Source of the DNA: Novosphingobium sediminis
GTDB taxonomy: Bacteria > Pseudomonadota > Alphaproteobacteria > Sphingomonadales > Sphingomonadaceae
NCBI RefSeq assembly: GCF_007991615.1
Contig: NZ_BJYR01000014.1
Coordinates: 16,289 to 80,288 of the forward strand
Direction: 5' to 3'
Length of the DNA: 64,000 nucleotides
Below the pieces are notes generated by a model. That model was not told the origin of the DNA. It did no database searches and saw only the letters and a list, made by a program, of their open reading frames with translations. Position numbers and translations under genes: made by a program. This document shows positions 9,277 to 18,591 of the stretch, in pieces (the first letter of the stretch is position 1; each line of letters opens with the position of its first letter).

Positions 9277-10422
9277 GCTGCCCTGTGCCGGATTGGGCCC
9301 CGTCTCGTCGGCCCGCGCCGGCACTGGCGCGCCGGCTTCCCCTTCCAGCGCCGATAGCGTCAGGCCCATCAACCGCACCGGCTGCTCCAGCGGGAGGAGC
9401 GCATCGAGCAACCCGCGCGCCGCTTCGGCGAACTGCGCTTCATCTGCCACCGGCCCCGGCAGCGATTTCGCCCGCGTGATCGTGCGGAAGCCGGTGTCCT
9501 TCAGCTTGAGCGTCACCGTCCGCCCCCGCGCGCCGCTGCGCTCGATCCGCTCCCACACCAGGCTGATGATCCGCTCCAGCACCTCGCGCAGCGCCGGGCC
9601 GGTCGCGATGTCGCGCTCGAACGTGCGCTCCCCGCCGACCGACTTGCGCGGACGATCCGCCCGCACCCGGCGCAAGTCGATCCCCCGCGCCGCGCGGTAG
9701 AGGTAATCGGCCTGCGATCCGAAATGCTGGCGCAGGAAGGCCAGGTCGCGCTGCGCAAGATCGCCCCCCGTCTCGATCCCCAGCGCCGTCATCTTCTCCG
9801 CCCCGCGCGGACCGACCCCGTGGAAGCGCTTCACCGGCAGCTTGGCCACGAATGCGGCGCCCTCGCCCGGCCGGATCACGCAGAGGCCATCGGGCTTGTT
9901 CTGGTCGCTCGCGATCTTGGCGAGGAACTTGTTGTAGGAAACCCCCGCGCTCGCCGTAAGTCCGGTTTCGGCCTTGATCCGCGCGCGGATCAGTTCGGCG
10001 ATGCGCGTCGCCGAGCCGATTCCGCGCAGATCATCGGTCACGTCGAGATAGGCCTCATCGAGCGACAAGGGCTCCACATGCGGGGTGAAATGCAGGAAAA
10101 TCCGCCGGATCTGCTGCGAGACCACCTTGTAGACATCGAACCGTGGCCGGCAGAAAATGAGCTCCGGACATAGCCGCACCGCGCGCACCGAAGGCATTGC
10201 CGAGCGCACACCGAACACCCGCGCCTCATAACTTGCCGCTGCCACCACGCCCCGCGCAGAGGAACCGCCCACCGCGACCGGCTTGCCGCGCAGTTCGGGA
10301 TTGTCGCGCTGCTCCACGCTCGCGAAGAAAGCGTCCATATCGATATGGATCACCTTCCGCAGACCGCTGGTGGTCTCCTCTTCATCCGGATCGGTGGGCG
10401 GCTGCGCAGACATAGCGAGCAT
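9265..10422 (-). CDS. dinB: DNA polymerase IV (Y-family translesion polymerase)
   Basis: A protein of 385 residues. Catalytic carboxylates are in HIDMDAFFASVEQ near residue 30 and SLDEAYLDVT near residue 120. Helix-hairpin-helix (RFHGVGPRGAEKM) and little-finger regions follow. It ends in QGSLPF, a typical C-terminal beta-clamp-binding peptide. It carries out error-prone lesion bypass. Two ATG starts three codons apart (10422 and 10413) both have possible ribosome-binding sites; the shorter one has AGGA at good spacing. Confidence 0.95.
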   Translation of the reverse strand: MLAMSAQPPTDPDEEETTSGLRKVIHIDMDAFFASVEQRDNPELRGKPVAVGGSSARGVVAAASYEARVFGVRSAMPSVRAVRLCPELIFCRPRFDVYKVVSQQIRRIFLHFTPHVEPLSLDEAYLDVTDDLRGIGSATRIAELIRARIKAETGLTASAGVSYNKFLAKIASDQNKPDGLCVIRPGEGAAFVAKLPVKRFHGVGPRGAEKMTALGIETGGDLAQRDLAFLRQHFGSQADYLYRAARGIDLRRVRADRPRKSVGGERTFERDIATGPALREVLERIISLVWERIERSGARGRTVTLKLKDTGFRTITRAKSLPGPVADEAQFAEAARGLLDALLPLEQPVRLMGLTLSALEGEAGAPVPARADETGPNPAQGSLPF

Positions 10423-10491
10423 CCTACCCCTTTTCGCAGTGCAGCATAAAGCGCTGGGAACAATTGTCCGACATGCCTATAGGCTGCCAGC

Positions 10492-11775
10492 ATGACGTCC
10501 CTTAATTCCGCCTCCGCCAGCCGGCCCGGCGCATCCCGAATGGGCCCGCGCGAGTTCGTGGTACTCATGGCGATGTCGATGGCGCTGCAGGCGCTGGCGA
10601 TCGATGCCATGCTCCCCGCGCTTGCCGGAATTGCGCAGGATCTCGGCGTGAGCGATCCCAATCGGCGCCAGCTGATCGTCGGCATCTTCCTGATCGGCAG
10701 CGGACTTGGCGCGCTGATTCCGGGTTCACTGGCAGACCGCTACGGCCGCCGCCCCGTGCTGCTCGCAGGCCTTGCCGTCTATATCGCCCTTTCACTGGGC
10801 TGCGCGCTCGTCACCGATTTCTCCTCGCTTCTTGTGCTGCGTGCCGCGCAGGCTGTCGGCAGCGCCGGCCTTTCCGTCCTGCCCTCGGCGATTATCCGCG
10901 ACAGCCACGGCGGGGATGCCATGGCCCGGCAGATGTCGACGATCACGGTGATCTTCATGCTCGTGCCGATGGTCGCGCCCAGCATTGGCCTCGCCGTGCT
11001 CCTCGTCGCAAGCTGGCGCTGGATCTTCGCGCTGCTCGCCTTGATGGGGGCCATCGTCGCGCTGTGGGTCTGGTTTCGCCTTGAGGAAACCCTCGATCCC
11101 GCCAACCGCCAGCCGATCCGCCCGATGACGATCGCGACCAACATGGTCACCGCTGCATCGGACCGCGCCTCGTTCGGCTATGTCATCGGCGGCGGCCTCA
11201 TCCTCAGCGCGCTTTTCGGGTACGTGAACTGCGCTCAGCAACTGGTTGGCGAACACTTCGGCGCGGGGGCGTACTTCCCGCTGATCTTCGGCGCGACAGC
11301 ACTGTGCATGGCCTTCGCCAGCTTCTTCAACTCGCGCATCGTCGAACGCTTCGGCGCGCGGCGAGTCAGCCACGCTGCAGTGCTGATATCGATAACCTTA
11401 AGCGCACTTCAGGTCTGGAATGCATCCAGCCCGGGCGAGACTTTGCTCGAGTTCATGCCGGTGATTGCGCTCAATATCTGCATGGTCGGCTTCATCGGCG
11501 CAAACTTCAGCTCGATCGCGCTGCAGCCCTTCGCACACATGGCGGGGGCAGCCAGCTCGGTGCAGGCGTTCCTGCGTATGCTGATCGGATCGGGCATCGG
11601 CATGGTGATCGGCCTTGCCTACGATGGCACCGCCCGCCCCCTCGCTCTCGCCTTTCTGGGCTGCGGCCTCAGCGCATTGGTGCTGGTGCTGTGGAGCGAG
11701 CATGGCCACCTGTTCCGCCGCATCAACCCGCGCGGCACCATGCGCGAAGTGCCGCTACCCGACACTCATTGCTGA
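10492..11775 (+). CDS. MFS multidrug transporter, Bcr/CflA-like
   Basis: A protein of 427 residues with about twelve hydrophobic helices. The MFS motif A, GSLADRYGRRPVLLAG, is present after helix 2. The length and the N-terminal ALAIDAMLPALAGIAQDLGV pattern are those of the Bcr/CflA drug:H+ antiporter branch. It is expected in the inner membrane exporting small hydrophobic compounds; substrate unknown. It converges on the GGDEF-EAL gene with a 21-base overlap of the 3' ends. Confidence 0.85.
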   Translation: MTSLNSASASRPGASRMGPREFVVLMAMSMALQALAIDAMLPALAGIAQDLGVSDPNRRQLIVGIFLIGSGLGALIPGSLADRYGRRPVLLAGLAVYIALSLGCALVTDFSSLLVLRAAQAVGSAGLSVLPSAIIRDSHGGDAMARQMSTITVIFMLVPMVAPSIGLAVLLVASWRWIFALLALMGAIVALWVWFRLEETLDPANRQPIRPMTIATNMVTAASDRASFGYVIGGGLILSALFGYVNCAQQLVGEHFGAGAYFPLIFGATALCMAFASFFNSRIVERFGARRVSHAAVLISITLSALQVWNASSPGETLLEFMPVIALNICMVGFIGANFSSIALQPFAHMAGAASSVQAFLRMLIGSGIGMVIGLAYDGTARPLALAFLGCGLSALVLVLWSEHGHLFRRINPRGTMREVPLPDTHC

Positions 11776-13770
11776 AGCGGGGCCAAGCAGCCCCGCATAG
11801 AGCCGCAGCGCCTGCATGGCGGGCTCTGGCCGCCCGAAGTGGTAACCCTGCATGAGATGAATGCCGAGGGCCCGCGCGGCATTTGCCTGCGCTTCGCTTT
11901 CCACGCCCTCGATCGAGCAGCCGATGCCGAGTTGCCACGCCAGCGCGACGATCATGCCGGTCACCGCCCGCGCGCCCGGATCGCTGGAAAGCGCGCCGAC
12001 AAGCTGGCGGTCGAGCTTGATCCGGTCCAACGGCAGGTCGCGCAGCTGCGACAGGCTCGACCAGCCTGCCCCGAAATCGTCGAGCGCGATGCGGAAGCCC
12101 TTGTCACGCAGCGCCACCAACTGCGCTGCCGCGCGCTTCGGATCTATCTGAAGCGCGCGTTCCGTCACCTCGAGCATCACCGAGGACGGGGCAGCACCAG
12201 CCTCGGCGACAATTTCGGCAATCGTGTCAGCCAGCCCCTCGCGCGCCACATCGCGCGCCGCGAGGTTGATCGAGACTTCGAGGCCCGTTTCCCATGGCCG
12301 GCATTCGGCAAGCGTTCGTGCCAGCACCAGCCGGGTCAGCTCGCCAGTGCGCCCCGTCGCATCGGCAATCGCCAGAAACTCGCCCGGCACCTGCCATTCG
12401 ATTCCGTCCGGTGACCAGCGCGCCAGTGCTTCCATGCCCACCACGCGGCCATCGCGGCAATCAAAGATCGGCTGATAAAGCAGCCGCAGGCGGTCTTCGA
12501 GCGCGCAATCGTTGAACTGGCGCATCACGGCGATGTGCTGCTGCAGCGCAACCTCATCGTCCGGCCCGAACGCGACGATCGCCCCGTCACCGAGCTCCTT
12601 GGCCTTGTAGAGTGCCGCGTCCGCGCGTTCCAGGCACGTCGAAGCGGTATCACCATCGGTGCGATAGAGGCCGATCGAACCGTAGAGCCGAAGCGTTGCA
12701 CCATTGAACGGGATCGGCTCGCGAACAGCATGCGAAAGCCTGCGCGCCGCCGCGATCACGGCATCGGCATCGCATGTTCCATCGAACAGGATGGCAAACT
12801 CGTCTCCGCCCAGGCGGCCGTGGGCCGTGACCCCTTCGATCAGGCCGATGCGGTGGTTCACCGTTAGCAACACATGATCGCCCGCGGCATGTCCGAACGT
12901 ATCGTTGACGTGCTTGAACCCGTCGAGATCGAACAGCGCCAGCCACGGCCTGATCGCATCCTCGGGTGCGGCGAGATGCTCCTCGAGGCAGGCGAGGATG
13001 GCCCGGCGGTTGCGTCCGCCGGTGAGGTGATCGACCGTTGCCTGCCGGTAATGCGCGCTCGCCAGTTCGGCGGTCTGCCGCTCGCGCCGCACCAGCAACT
13101 GGCGCGACAGCTCCAGCCGCACGAAATCGCGGTGCTGGATCTGCGTCATCGCCAGCAGGATCACGGTGATGAACACCTGCGCCAAAGCGATTGGAACCGC
13201 ATTGGGATGGCCGCTCGCCAGCAGGAACAGGCTCCACGGCAGTGTGAAGGCCATACCGAGGCGCAAAGCCGTCTGCGGCGAGTTGGCCATGCCGAGCACG
13301 GCCGAGAACATCGTGACCGCGATCACGAAGTGCAGCAGTTCGCGCTGGCCGGGATCGCCATAGGGATAGAGCCCGAGCGACCACGCGACGAACAGGAGCG
13401 CCGCCCAACCACCGAGTCGCTGCATTCCCTGAAGATCGGCACGCAGGCGCTCGACCGGTCGCTGGGCAACCTTGTCCGGCATCCAGTGCCATGCGCGATG
13501 CACGGCAACGAGGCTCATGACCGGACCGATCAGCACCAGCACTGGCGGCGCCGTGCCGTAAAAGCAGCTCGCCACGAGCAGCGTATTGAAGATCACGACA
13601 AGGTACAGCAGCGGCGCGCGGTGAGAGACGCTGAGCGCATAAGCTTCGGTGAAGGCATCGCCCGGACGCTGCTGCCAGTGGCGCCCATAGCATCGCAGGC
13701 TGCGGACAAAGCCGCGCAGCCAACGCCGTGCGCTGCCATGCACACCGGATCTTGGTTCGCCACTCACCAT
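11755..13770 (-). CDS. Membrane GGDEF-EAL cyclic-di-GMP signalling protein
   Basis: A protein of 671 residues. Residues about 50-210 contain five or six membrane helices, then a GGDEF domain with an intact GGDEF motif at 321-325, then an EAL domain with GMEALARW around 445-452 (EAL at 447-449). Both catalytic signatures are intact, so synthesis and hydrolysis of c-di-GMP are both possible. No RxxD inhibitory site is seen just before GGDEF. The membrane sensor region is not a family I recognise. The start has no strong ribosome-binding site. The neighbouring NfrB-like enzyme lacks the usual c-di-GMP-binding domain, so no direct link is claimed. Confidence 0.92.
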   Translation of the reverse strand: MVSGEPRSGVHGSARRWLRGFVRSLRCYGRHWQQRPGDAFTEAYALSVSHRAPLLYLVVIFNTLLVASCFYGTAPPVLVLIGPVMSLVAVHRAWHWMPDKVAQRPVERLRADLQGMQRLGGWAALLFVAWSLGLYPYGDPGQRELLHFVIAVTMFSAVLGMANSPQTALRLGMAFTLPWSLFLLASGHPNAVPIALAQVFITVILLAMTQIQHRDFVRLELSRQLLVRRERQTAELASAHYRQATVDHLTGGRNRRAILACLEEHLAAPEDAIRPWLALFDLDGFKHVNDTFGHAAGDHVLLTVNHRIGLIEGVTAHGRLGGDEFAILFDGTCDADAVIAAARRLSHAVREPIPFNGATLRLYGSIGLYRTDGDTASTCLERADAALYKAKELGDGAIVAFGPDDEVALQQHIAVMRQFNDCALEDRLRLLYQPIFDCRDGRVVGMEALARWSPDGIEWQVPGEFLAIADATGRTGELTRLVLARTLAECRPWETGLEVSINLAARDVAREGLADTIAEIVAEAGAAPSSVMLEVTERALQIDPKRAAAQLVALRDKGFRIALDDFGAGWSSLSQLRDLPLDRIKLDRQLVGALSSDPGARAVTGMIVALAWQLGIGCSIEGVESEAQANAARALGIHLMQGYHFGRPEPAMQALRLYAGLLGPASAMSVG

Positions 13771-13884
13771 CGCGGTGGTTTACTGCGGGGAGAGTTAACG
13801 CCTTCTCAAACTCCGGCGTGAATTATCAATGGAATTGGAGAACTTTAACACCCGAAACGGACCAAATCTGCTCCGCAGTAATGG

Positions 13885-14694
13885 TTACCCCGCCGCACCC
13901 GTCAGCACCGCGACAAGCGCCTTGACCTTCTTCTGGCGCCACTGCGGCAGCGGAGCCACCAGCCAATAGGATCGGCGGCACCGGTCTGGCGCCCCCAGCG
14001 GCACGACCTTGCCCGCAGCAATCGCGCTTTCCGCCAGCATCAGCGGCACGCGTGCCTTGCCGAGGCCTGCGGCCGCCGCGCTGATGGCCGTGCCTCCGTC
14101 GCCGACCGAGAACTGGGTTTCGCGGGCCTCGCCCTCTGGCGCGGGATCACCCGGCCATGCGATCCAGGGCGCATCTTCGCCCGCATCCGGTGCTGCCACG
14201 ACCTGCATCAGCGGCTCACCCAGCGAAATGCCTTCAAGATCCCCGGGCCCTTCCGCCCAGCGCACGGCAAGGTTCAAATTCGCCTCGGTAAAATCGAGTT
14301 CGCCATCGCCAACAAGCGCGAACCGCAGGCCCGGATTGGCGAGCCGGAACGCGGCAAGACGGGGGCTCAGCCACGCCGCAAAGAAATCGCGCGGGCAGGC
14401 CACGGTGTAGACGTGGCTCGATTGCCCGGCCTGCATCGCCTGCACGCCTTCCTCGAAGCGGAGGAACCCCTCACGGATCGCGTCGAGCCCAGCTGCGGCC
14501 TCGTCGGTCAGGACCAGCCCCTTGGTCGTGCGGCGAAACAGCACCACGCCGAGCAGGTCTTCCAGCGCGCGAATCTGCTGGCCGACCGCTGCGGGGGTCA
14601 CCGCCAGCTCATCCGCCGCGCGGGTGAAGGAAAGGTGCCTGGCTGCGGCATCGAGCACGCGCAAGCCGTTGAGCGGCAGATGGGTCCGCTTCAT
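13885..14694 (-). CDS. LysR family transcriptional regulator, GcvA-like
   Basis: A protein of 269 residues with an N-terminal winged HTH (residues 8-66: LSFTRAADELAVTPAAVGQQ, then LEDLLGVVLFRR) of the GcvA/AmpR type, and a shortened LysR substrate-binding domain. LysR regulators are usually about 295-305 residues, so the effector domain is a little short. There is no obvious divergent target: the upstream neighbour apaG lies on the same strand only 15 bases away, so the two may be co-transcribed. Confidence 0.88.
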   Translation of the reverse strand: MKRTHLPLNGLRVLDAAARHLSFTRAADELAVTPAAVGQQIRALEDLLGVVLFRRTTKGLVLTDEAAAGLDAIREGFLRFEEGVQAMQAGQSSHVYTVACPRDFFAAWLSPRLAAFRLANPGLRFALVGDGELDFTEANLNLAVRWAEGPGDLEGISLGEPLMQVVAAPDAGEDAPWIAWPGDPAPEGEARETQFSVGDGGTAISAAAAGLGKARVPLMLAESAIAAGKVVPLGAPDRCRRSYWLVAPLPQWRQKKVKALVAVLTGAAG

Positions 14695-14708
14695 CCTGCC
14701 CTGCCCGG

Positions 14709-15107
14709 TCAGTTCGCGGTGGCGGGAGCGGCGAGCGGGAAGAAGGGGATCGCCACATCCACCATCGAGCCATCCGCCCGCTGCATCGTGTAGTGGCCTT
14801 CCATGCTGCCATGCGGCGTGCCGAGCGGGCAGCCCGACACATAATCGTGCGAGGCGCCGGGGGCGAGCAGTGGCTGTTCGCCAACCACGCCCTCGCCATC
14901 AACGAAGTTGATCATCCCCCGCCCATCGGTGATGCGCCAGTGCCGCGAGAGCAGGCGAATCGATTGGTCGGAGCCGTTTTCGATCCGGATATGATAGACC
15001 CAGAACCATTTGCCGGCATCGATGCGCGACTGTTCGGGCAGGAAATTGACAGCGACGCGCACTGTCACTCCCTCCGTCACGGCAGCATGCTGGAAGAGTT
15101 GCTTCAT
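14709..15107 (-). CDS. apaG: ApaG domain protein
   Basis: A protein of 132 residues, near the E. coli ApaG length of 125. The conserved fibronectin-III-like core is visible: WVYHIRIEN, then LLSRHWRITDGRG, then VVGEQPLLAPGASHDYVSGC. The family is linked to Co2+/Mg2+ homeostasis and diadenosine tetraphosphate phenotypes, but its biochemical role is unsettled. ATG 15107 is chosen because upstream in-frame codons carry no homology. It is divergent from recO, with about 100 bases between starts. Confidence 0.9.
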   Translation of the reverse strand: MKQLFQHAAVTEGVTVRVAVNFLPEQSRIDAGKWFWVYHIRIENGSDQSIRLLSRHWRITDGRGMINFVDGEGVVGEQPLLAPGASHDYVSGCPLGTPHGSMEGHYTMQRADGSMVDVAIPFFPLAAPATAN

Positions 15108-15205
15108 AACGCACAAGCTAACGCAAGTTGGCGCTGGTTCCAACGGGGGATTCATCCATTCACCGCCTTGCCGCAACCTGTGGCAATCTCCACACGTGGC
15201 ATTCA

Positions 15206-15820
15206 ATGCTCATCCGCGCCCCCGCCATTCTGTGCGCTTCGCGTGCCCACGGTGAACACGGCGCGGTCGTGCGGCTGCTGACGGCGGACCACGGCCTTGT
15301 TGCTGGTTATGTCGCTGGTGCACGGGGGCGCACGCTGCGGCCCGTGGTGATCCCGGGCAATCTCGTCGCCGCCGAGCTTGTCTCGCGTTCCGCGAGCCAG
15401 CTGCCCTCGGCCAAGCTCGAACTCGTCACCAGCCGTGGTCCATGGCTCTCCGAACCGCTCGCAAGCGCCGGAATCGGCTGGGTCACCACGCTGACCACGC
15501 GCGCCCTGCCCGAAGGTCAGCCGTTCCCGGCCATCCACGCCGCGCTGGAGGCCGTCCTCGATGCAATCTGCCACGCGCCATCCGCGCGCGGCTGGGCCCG
15601 CGCGGTTGCAGCCTATGAAGCGCTGCTGCTGCATGAGGTCGGCTATGGCCATGCCCAGCCTCCGCCGGCAGACGAACCCTGGGAAAGCCTGCTCGCCCGG
15701 CTCGATCGGCAAGGCATCGCGCTTGCAAAGCACCTGCTTGCCGATCCGCGCCGCGATGGTATGGCGGCCCGCGCCATCCTGATCGAGCGATTCAGGCGGA
15801 TCGATGGCGGCGCGCACTGA
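15206..15820 (+). CDS. recO: DNA repair protein RecO
   Basis: A protein of 204 residues with an N-terminal OB fold ([22 protein letters not shown]) followed by an alpha-helical domain. RecO loads RecA on SSB-coated single-stranded DNA with RecR. E. coli RecO has about 242 residues; this copy lacks the four-cysteine zinc finger and is short at the C-terminus. ATG 15206 is chosen at the start of the OB-fold homology. leuB follows after about 20 bases, so the two may share a transcript. Confidence 0.9.
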   Translation: MLIRAPAILCASRAHGEHGAVVRLLTADHGLVAGYVAGARGRTLRPVVIPGNLVAAELVSRSASQLPSAKLELVTSRGPWLSEPLASAGIGWVTTLTTRALPEGQPFPAIHAALEAVLDAICHAPSARGWARAVAAYEALLLHEVGYGHAQPPPADEPWESLLARLDRQGIALAKHLLADPRRDGMAARAILIERFRRIDGGAH

Positions 15821-15839
15821 TATCTCAGGGATGGTATTG

Positions 15840-16895
15840 ATGAAGATTGCAGTTCTGCCGGGCGACGGCATCGGCCCCGAAGTGACGCGCGAAGCGCTGC
15901 GCGTGCTCGATGCGCTGGACCTCGGCATCGAACGCGAGGAAGCGCTCGTCGGCGGCGCGGCCTATCATGCCAAGGGCCATCCGCTGCCGCCCGAAACGCT
16001 CGCCCTTGCCGAAGCCTCTGACGGCATCCTGTTCGGCGCGGTCGGTGATCCCACCTGCGATGCGCTCGAACGCCACCTGCGCCCCGAACAGGCGATCCTC
16101 GGCCTGCGCAAGGCGCTGACGCTGTTCGCCAATCTGCGCCCGGCCAAGGTCTTCGCCGGTCTGGAAGATCACTCCGCCCTCCGCCCCGAAGTCGCTGGCG
16201 CGATCGATCTGCTAATCGTGCGCGAACTCAACGGCGACGTCTATTTCGGCGAGAAGGGCTTCCGCACCACGCCTTCGGGCGAGCGCGAGGGCTGGGACAT
16301 GATGTCCTATTCGGAAAGCGAAGTGCGCCGCATCGCCCACGCCGGCTTCCGCGCCGCACAGGGCCGGAACAAGCGCCTCTGCTCGGTCGACAAGGCCAAT
16401 GTGCTCGAAACCTCGCAGCTCTGGCGCGACGTGGTGATCGAGGTCTCGGCGCAGTATCCCGACGTCGCGCTCGAACACATGTACGTCGACAACGCCGCGA
16501 TGCAGCTGGTCAAGAATCCCGGCCAGTTCGACGTCGTCGTCACCGGCAACCTGTTCGGCGATATCCTCTCGGATCTGGCCTCGATGTGCGTCGGCTCGAT
16601 CGGCATGCTCGCCTCGGCCTCGCTGGGCGAACGGCAGACCGCGCATGGCACTTTCGGCCTCTACGAGCCGATCCACGGCTCCGCGCCCGATATTGCCGGC
16701 AAGGGCCTCGCCAATCCGATGGCGACCATCCTTTCGCTCGCCATGCTGCTGCGCCACTCGCTTGGCCTCGCCGAAGCGGCGGACCGCGTCGAGGCGGCTG
16801 TCGCGCGCACATTGGCAGACGGCGTTCTCGGCCGCGATCTGGGCGGAACCGCCGGCACCACGGAAATTGGTGACGCGGTGCTCGCAAGGCTGTAA
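15840..16895 (+). CDS. leuB: 3-isopropylmalate dehydrogenase
   Basis: A protein of 351 residues. It opens with [15 protein letters not shown]; substrate-binding [10 protein letters not shown] and metal-binding NLFGDILSD with [11 protein letters not shown] are all present. It oxidises and decarboxylates 3-isopropylmalate with NAD+, the third step of leucine synthesis, in the cytosol. ATG 15840 is preferred over ATG 15831 because the AGGG ribosome-binding site is about nine bases before 15840 and abuts 15831. Confidence 0.97.
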   Translation: MKIAVLPGDGIGPEVTREALRVLDALDLGIEREEALVGGAAYHAKGHPLPPETLALAEASDGILFGAVGDPTCDALERHLRPEQAILGLRKALTLFANLRPAKVFAGLEDHSALRPEVAGAIDLLIVRELNGDVYFGEKGFRTTPSGEREGWDMMSYSESEVRRIAHAGFRAAQGRNKRLCSVDKANVLETSQLWRDVVIEVSAQYPDVALEHMYVDNAAMQLVKNPGQFDVVVTGNLFGDILSDLASMCVGSIGMLASASLGERQTAHGTFGLYEPIHGSAPDIAGKGLANPMATILSLAMLLRHSLGLAEAADRVEAAVARTLADGVLGRDLGGTAGTTEIGDAVLARL

Positions 16896-16906
16896 GCGCG
16901 CGCTCC

Positions 16907-18028
16907 ATGCTGCAACTCGCTGTCATTCTTCCCACGTTCAACGAGCGCAAGAACATCGCGCCGATGGTCGAGCGCCTCGACGCCGCGCTCAAGGGCCTCG
17001 CGTGGGAAGCCATCTTCGTCGACGACAACAGCCCTGATGGCACCGCTGAGGAAGCGCGCCGCATCGGCCGCGATGATCCGCGCATCCGCGTGATCGAGCG
17101 TATCGGCCGTCGCGGCCTCGCCTCTGCTGCGATCGAGGGCATGTGCGCCACTGCCGCGCCCGTGGTCGCGGTGATGGACGCCGATCACCAGCACGATCCG
17201 GCCCTCCTCCCCGGCATGTACGAGGCGGTGAGCGGCGGGAACTACGACGTTGCCTACGCCTCGCGCTTTGCCGAAGGCGCCAGCACCGAAGCGTGGGGCC
17301 GTCCGGACCGCGTGAAGGCATCCGGCCTTGCCAACCGCATCGCCCGCCGCGTGACGGGCGTGCAGCTTTCCGATCCGATGAGCGGCTTCTTCATGCTCCG
17401 CGCCGAAACCCTGCGGGCCGACGCGCACCGCCTGTCCGGCGTCGGTTTCAAGATCCTGCTCGACATTCTTGCCACGGTCGACGCGCCGCTCCGCGTCAAG
17501 GAATTCCCGTTGAACTTTGCCGCCCGCGCCGAAGGCGAAAGCAAGCTCGATCGCACCGTGGTGTTCGAATTCCTGATCGGCCTCTACGACAAGTGGCTCG
17601 GCCGCATCATCCCGACGCGGTTCGCCCTGTTCGGCACGATCGGCGGCCTCGGCGTGATCGTCCACATGGCGGTGCTCGCCTCAGTGCTCGGCGCGTTCGG
17701 GCAGAAGGTGCTGTACCACAACTGGTCGGACCAGATCGAATTCATCATCGCGCAGACCTCCGCCGCGGTGGTCGCGATGACGTTCAACTTCGTCCTCAAC
17801 AACGAACTGACCTACGCCGACAAGCGCCTGCGCGGCTTCGTGCCCCTGCTGCGCGGCTGGGCCAAGTTCGCCGCGACATGCTCGGTCGGCCTCCTCGCCA
17901 ATGTCGGCGCCGCGGCCGCGCTGATGCGCATGGGCTTCCACCCCTACCCCGCCGCGATAGTCGGCATCGTCGTGGGCTCGGTGTGGAACTTCGCGCTGTC
18001 CAGCAAGTTCGTCTGGGGCAAATACTGA
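16907..18028 (+). CDS. Dolichol-phosphate-mannose synthase-like GT2 fused to GtrA-like membrane domain
   Basis: A protein of 373 residues in two parts. Residues 1-230 are a GT2 domain: LPTFNERKNI, VDDNSPDGTAE, and the metal-binding VMDADHQHDP. Residues about 235-370 are a GtrA-like domain with four membrane helices. The fusion is known for polyprenol-phosphate sugar synthases that charge a lipid carrier and help flip it. It starts 11 bases after leuB. The PMT-like mannosyltransferase at 18592-19914 would be a logical consumer of lipid-phosphate mannose. The sugar is inferred, not shown. Confidence 0.85.
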   Translation: MLQLAVILPTFNERKNIAPMVERLDAALKGLAWEAIFVDDNSPDGTAEEARRIGRDDPRIRVIERIGRRGLASAAIEGMCATAAPVVAVMDADHQHDPALLPGMYEAVSGGNYDVAYASRFAEGASTEAWGRPDRVKASGLANRIARRVTGVQLSDPMSGFFMLRAETLRADAHRLSGVGFKILLDILATVDAPLRVKEFPLNFAARAEGESKLDRTVVFEFLIGLYDKWLGRIIPTRFALFGTIGGLGVIVHMAVLASVLGAFGQKVLYHNWSDQIEFIIAQTSAAVVAMTFNFVLNNELTYADKRLRGFVPLLRGWAKFAATCSVGLLANVGAAAALMRMGFHPYPAAIVGIVVGSVWNFALSSKFVWGKY

Positions 18029-18068
18029 GCTTTCAAATACAGAGCTCAAGATATACCCTCCGTGCGGA

Positions 18069-18584
18069 ATGGCCTTGGCTATCTTCAGGTCCAGCGCGCG
18101 GCCCCGTCGTATCTTTCTGATTGCAGCGGCAATCGGGATTGCCGCGCTTGATCTTTGGCTGCTTCTGCCCGCTAAGGCCGCAGAGCCCCCTATCTCCGTC
18201 AAGATCTCGTTTCCCTGGCTGTATCCAGACCGTCCCCTGCCGCAAAGTTTCCCGGCACAATCTGCCCTCTCCGGCTTCCATGTGCCGGATGAAGGCGATG
18301 AGGATCTCCCACCCCGTGGCGAAGTAGCCGATGCATCGCGAGTTCTCGCCGATGATGTTGCCACGCTGGGTGCCAACGCAACCTACGGCAGGGCCTTGCA
18401 GGCCATGCGCATCTTCGCCGAAAACGGAAACTGCCTTTTTGGCATCATGCGCGACCCGGATTCGGACAAGGTAACGCCGCATATCGCCTGGATGGAGGTG
18501 GAATGGGTGCGCACCGCTCCCGGCAAGCACCTCGTTTGCCGCGCCGAAATGGAAGCCTTACACTTCCAGCTACAGTTCGATTGA
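18069..18584 (+). CDS. Hypothetical exported or membrane-anchored protein
   Basis: A protein of 171 residues that I do not recognise. The N-terminus has basic residues followed by a hydrophobic stretch (about 15-36) ending at AKAAEPP, consistent with a signal peptide or anchor. The rest is soluble, acidic in the middle, with two cysteines about 25 residues apart near the C-terminus (NGNCLFG and HLVCRAE). It lies 40 bases after the GT2-GtrA gene and converges on the mannosyltransferase gene. Base composition is slightly lower in GC than its neighbours. Confidence 0.6.
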   Translation: MALAIFRSSARPRRIFLIAAAIGIAALDLWLLLPAKAAEPPISVKISFPWLYPDRPLPQSFPAQSALSGFHVPDEGDEDLPPRGEVADASRVLADDVATLGANATYGRALQAMRIFAENGNCLFGIMRDPDSDKVTPHIAWMEVEWVRTAPGKHLVCRAEMEALHFQLQFD

Positions 18585-18591
18585 AGTTGCT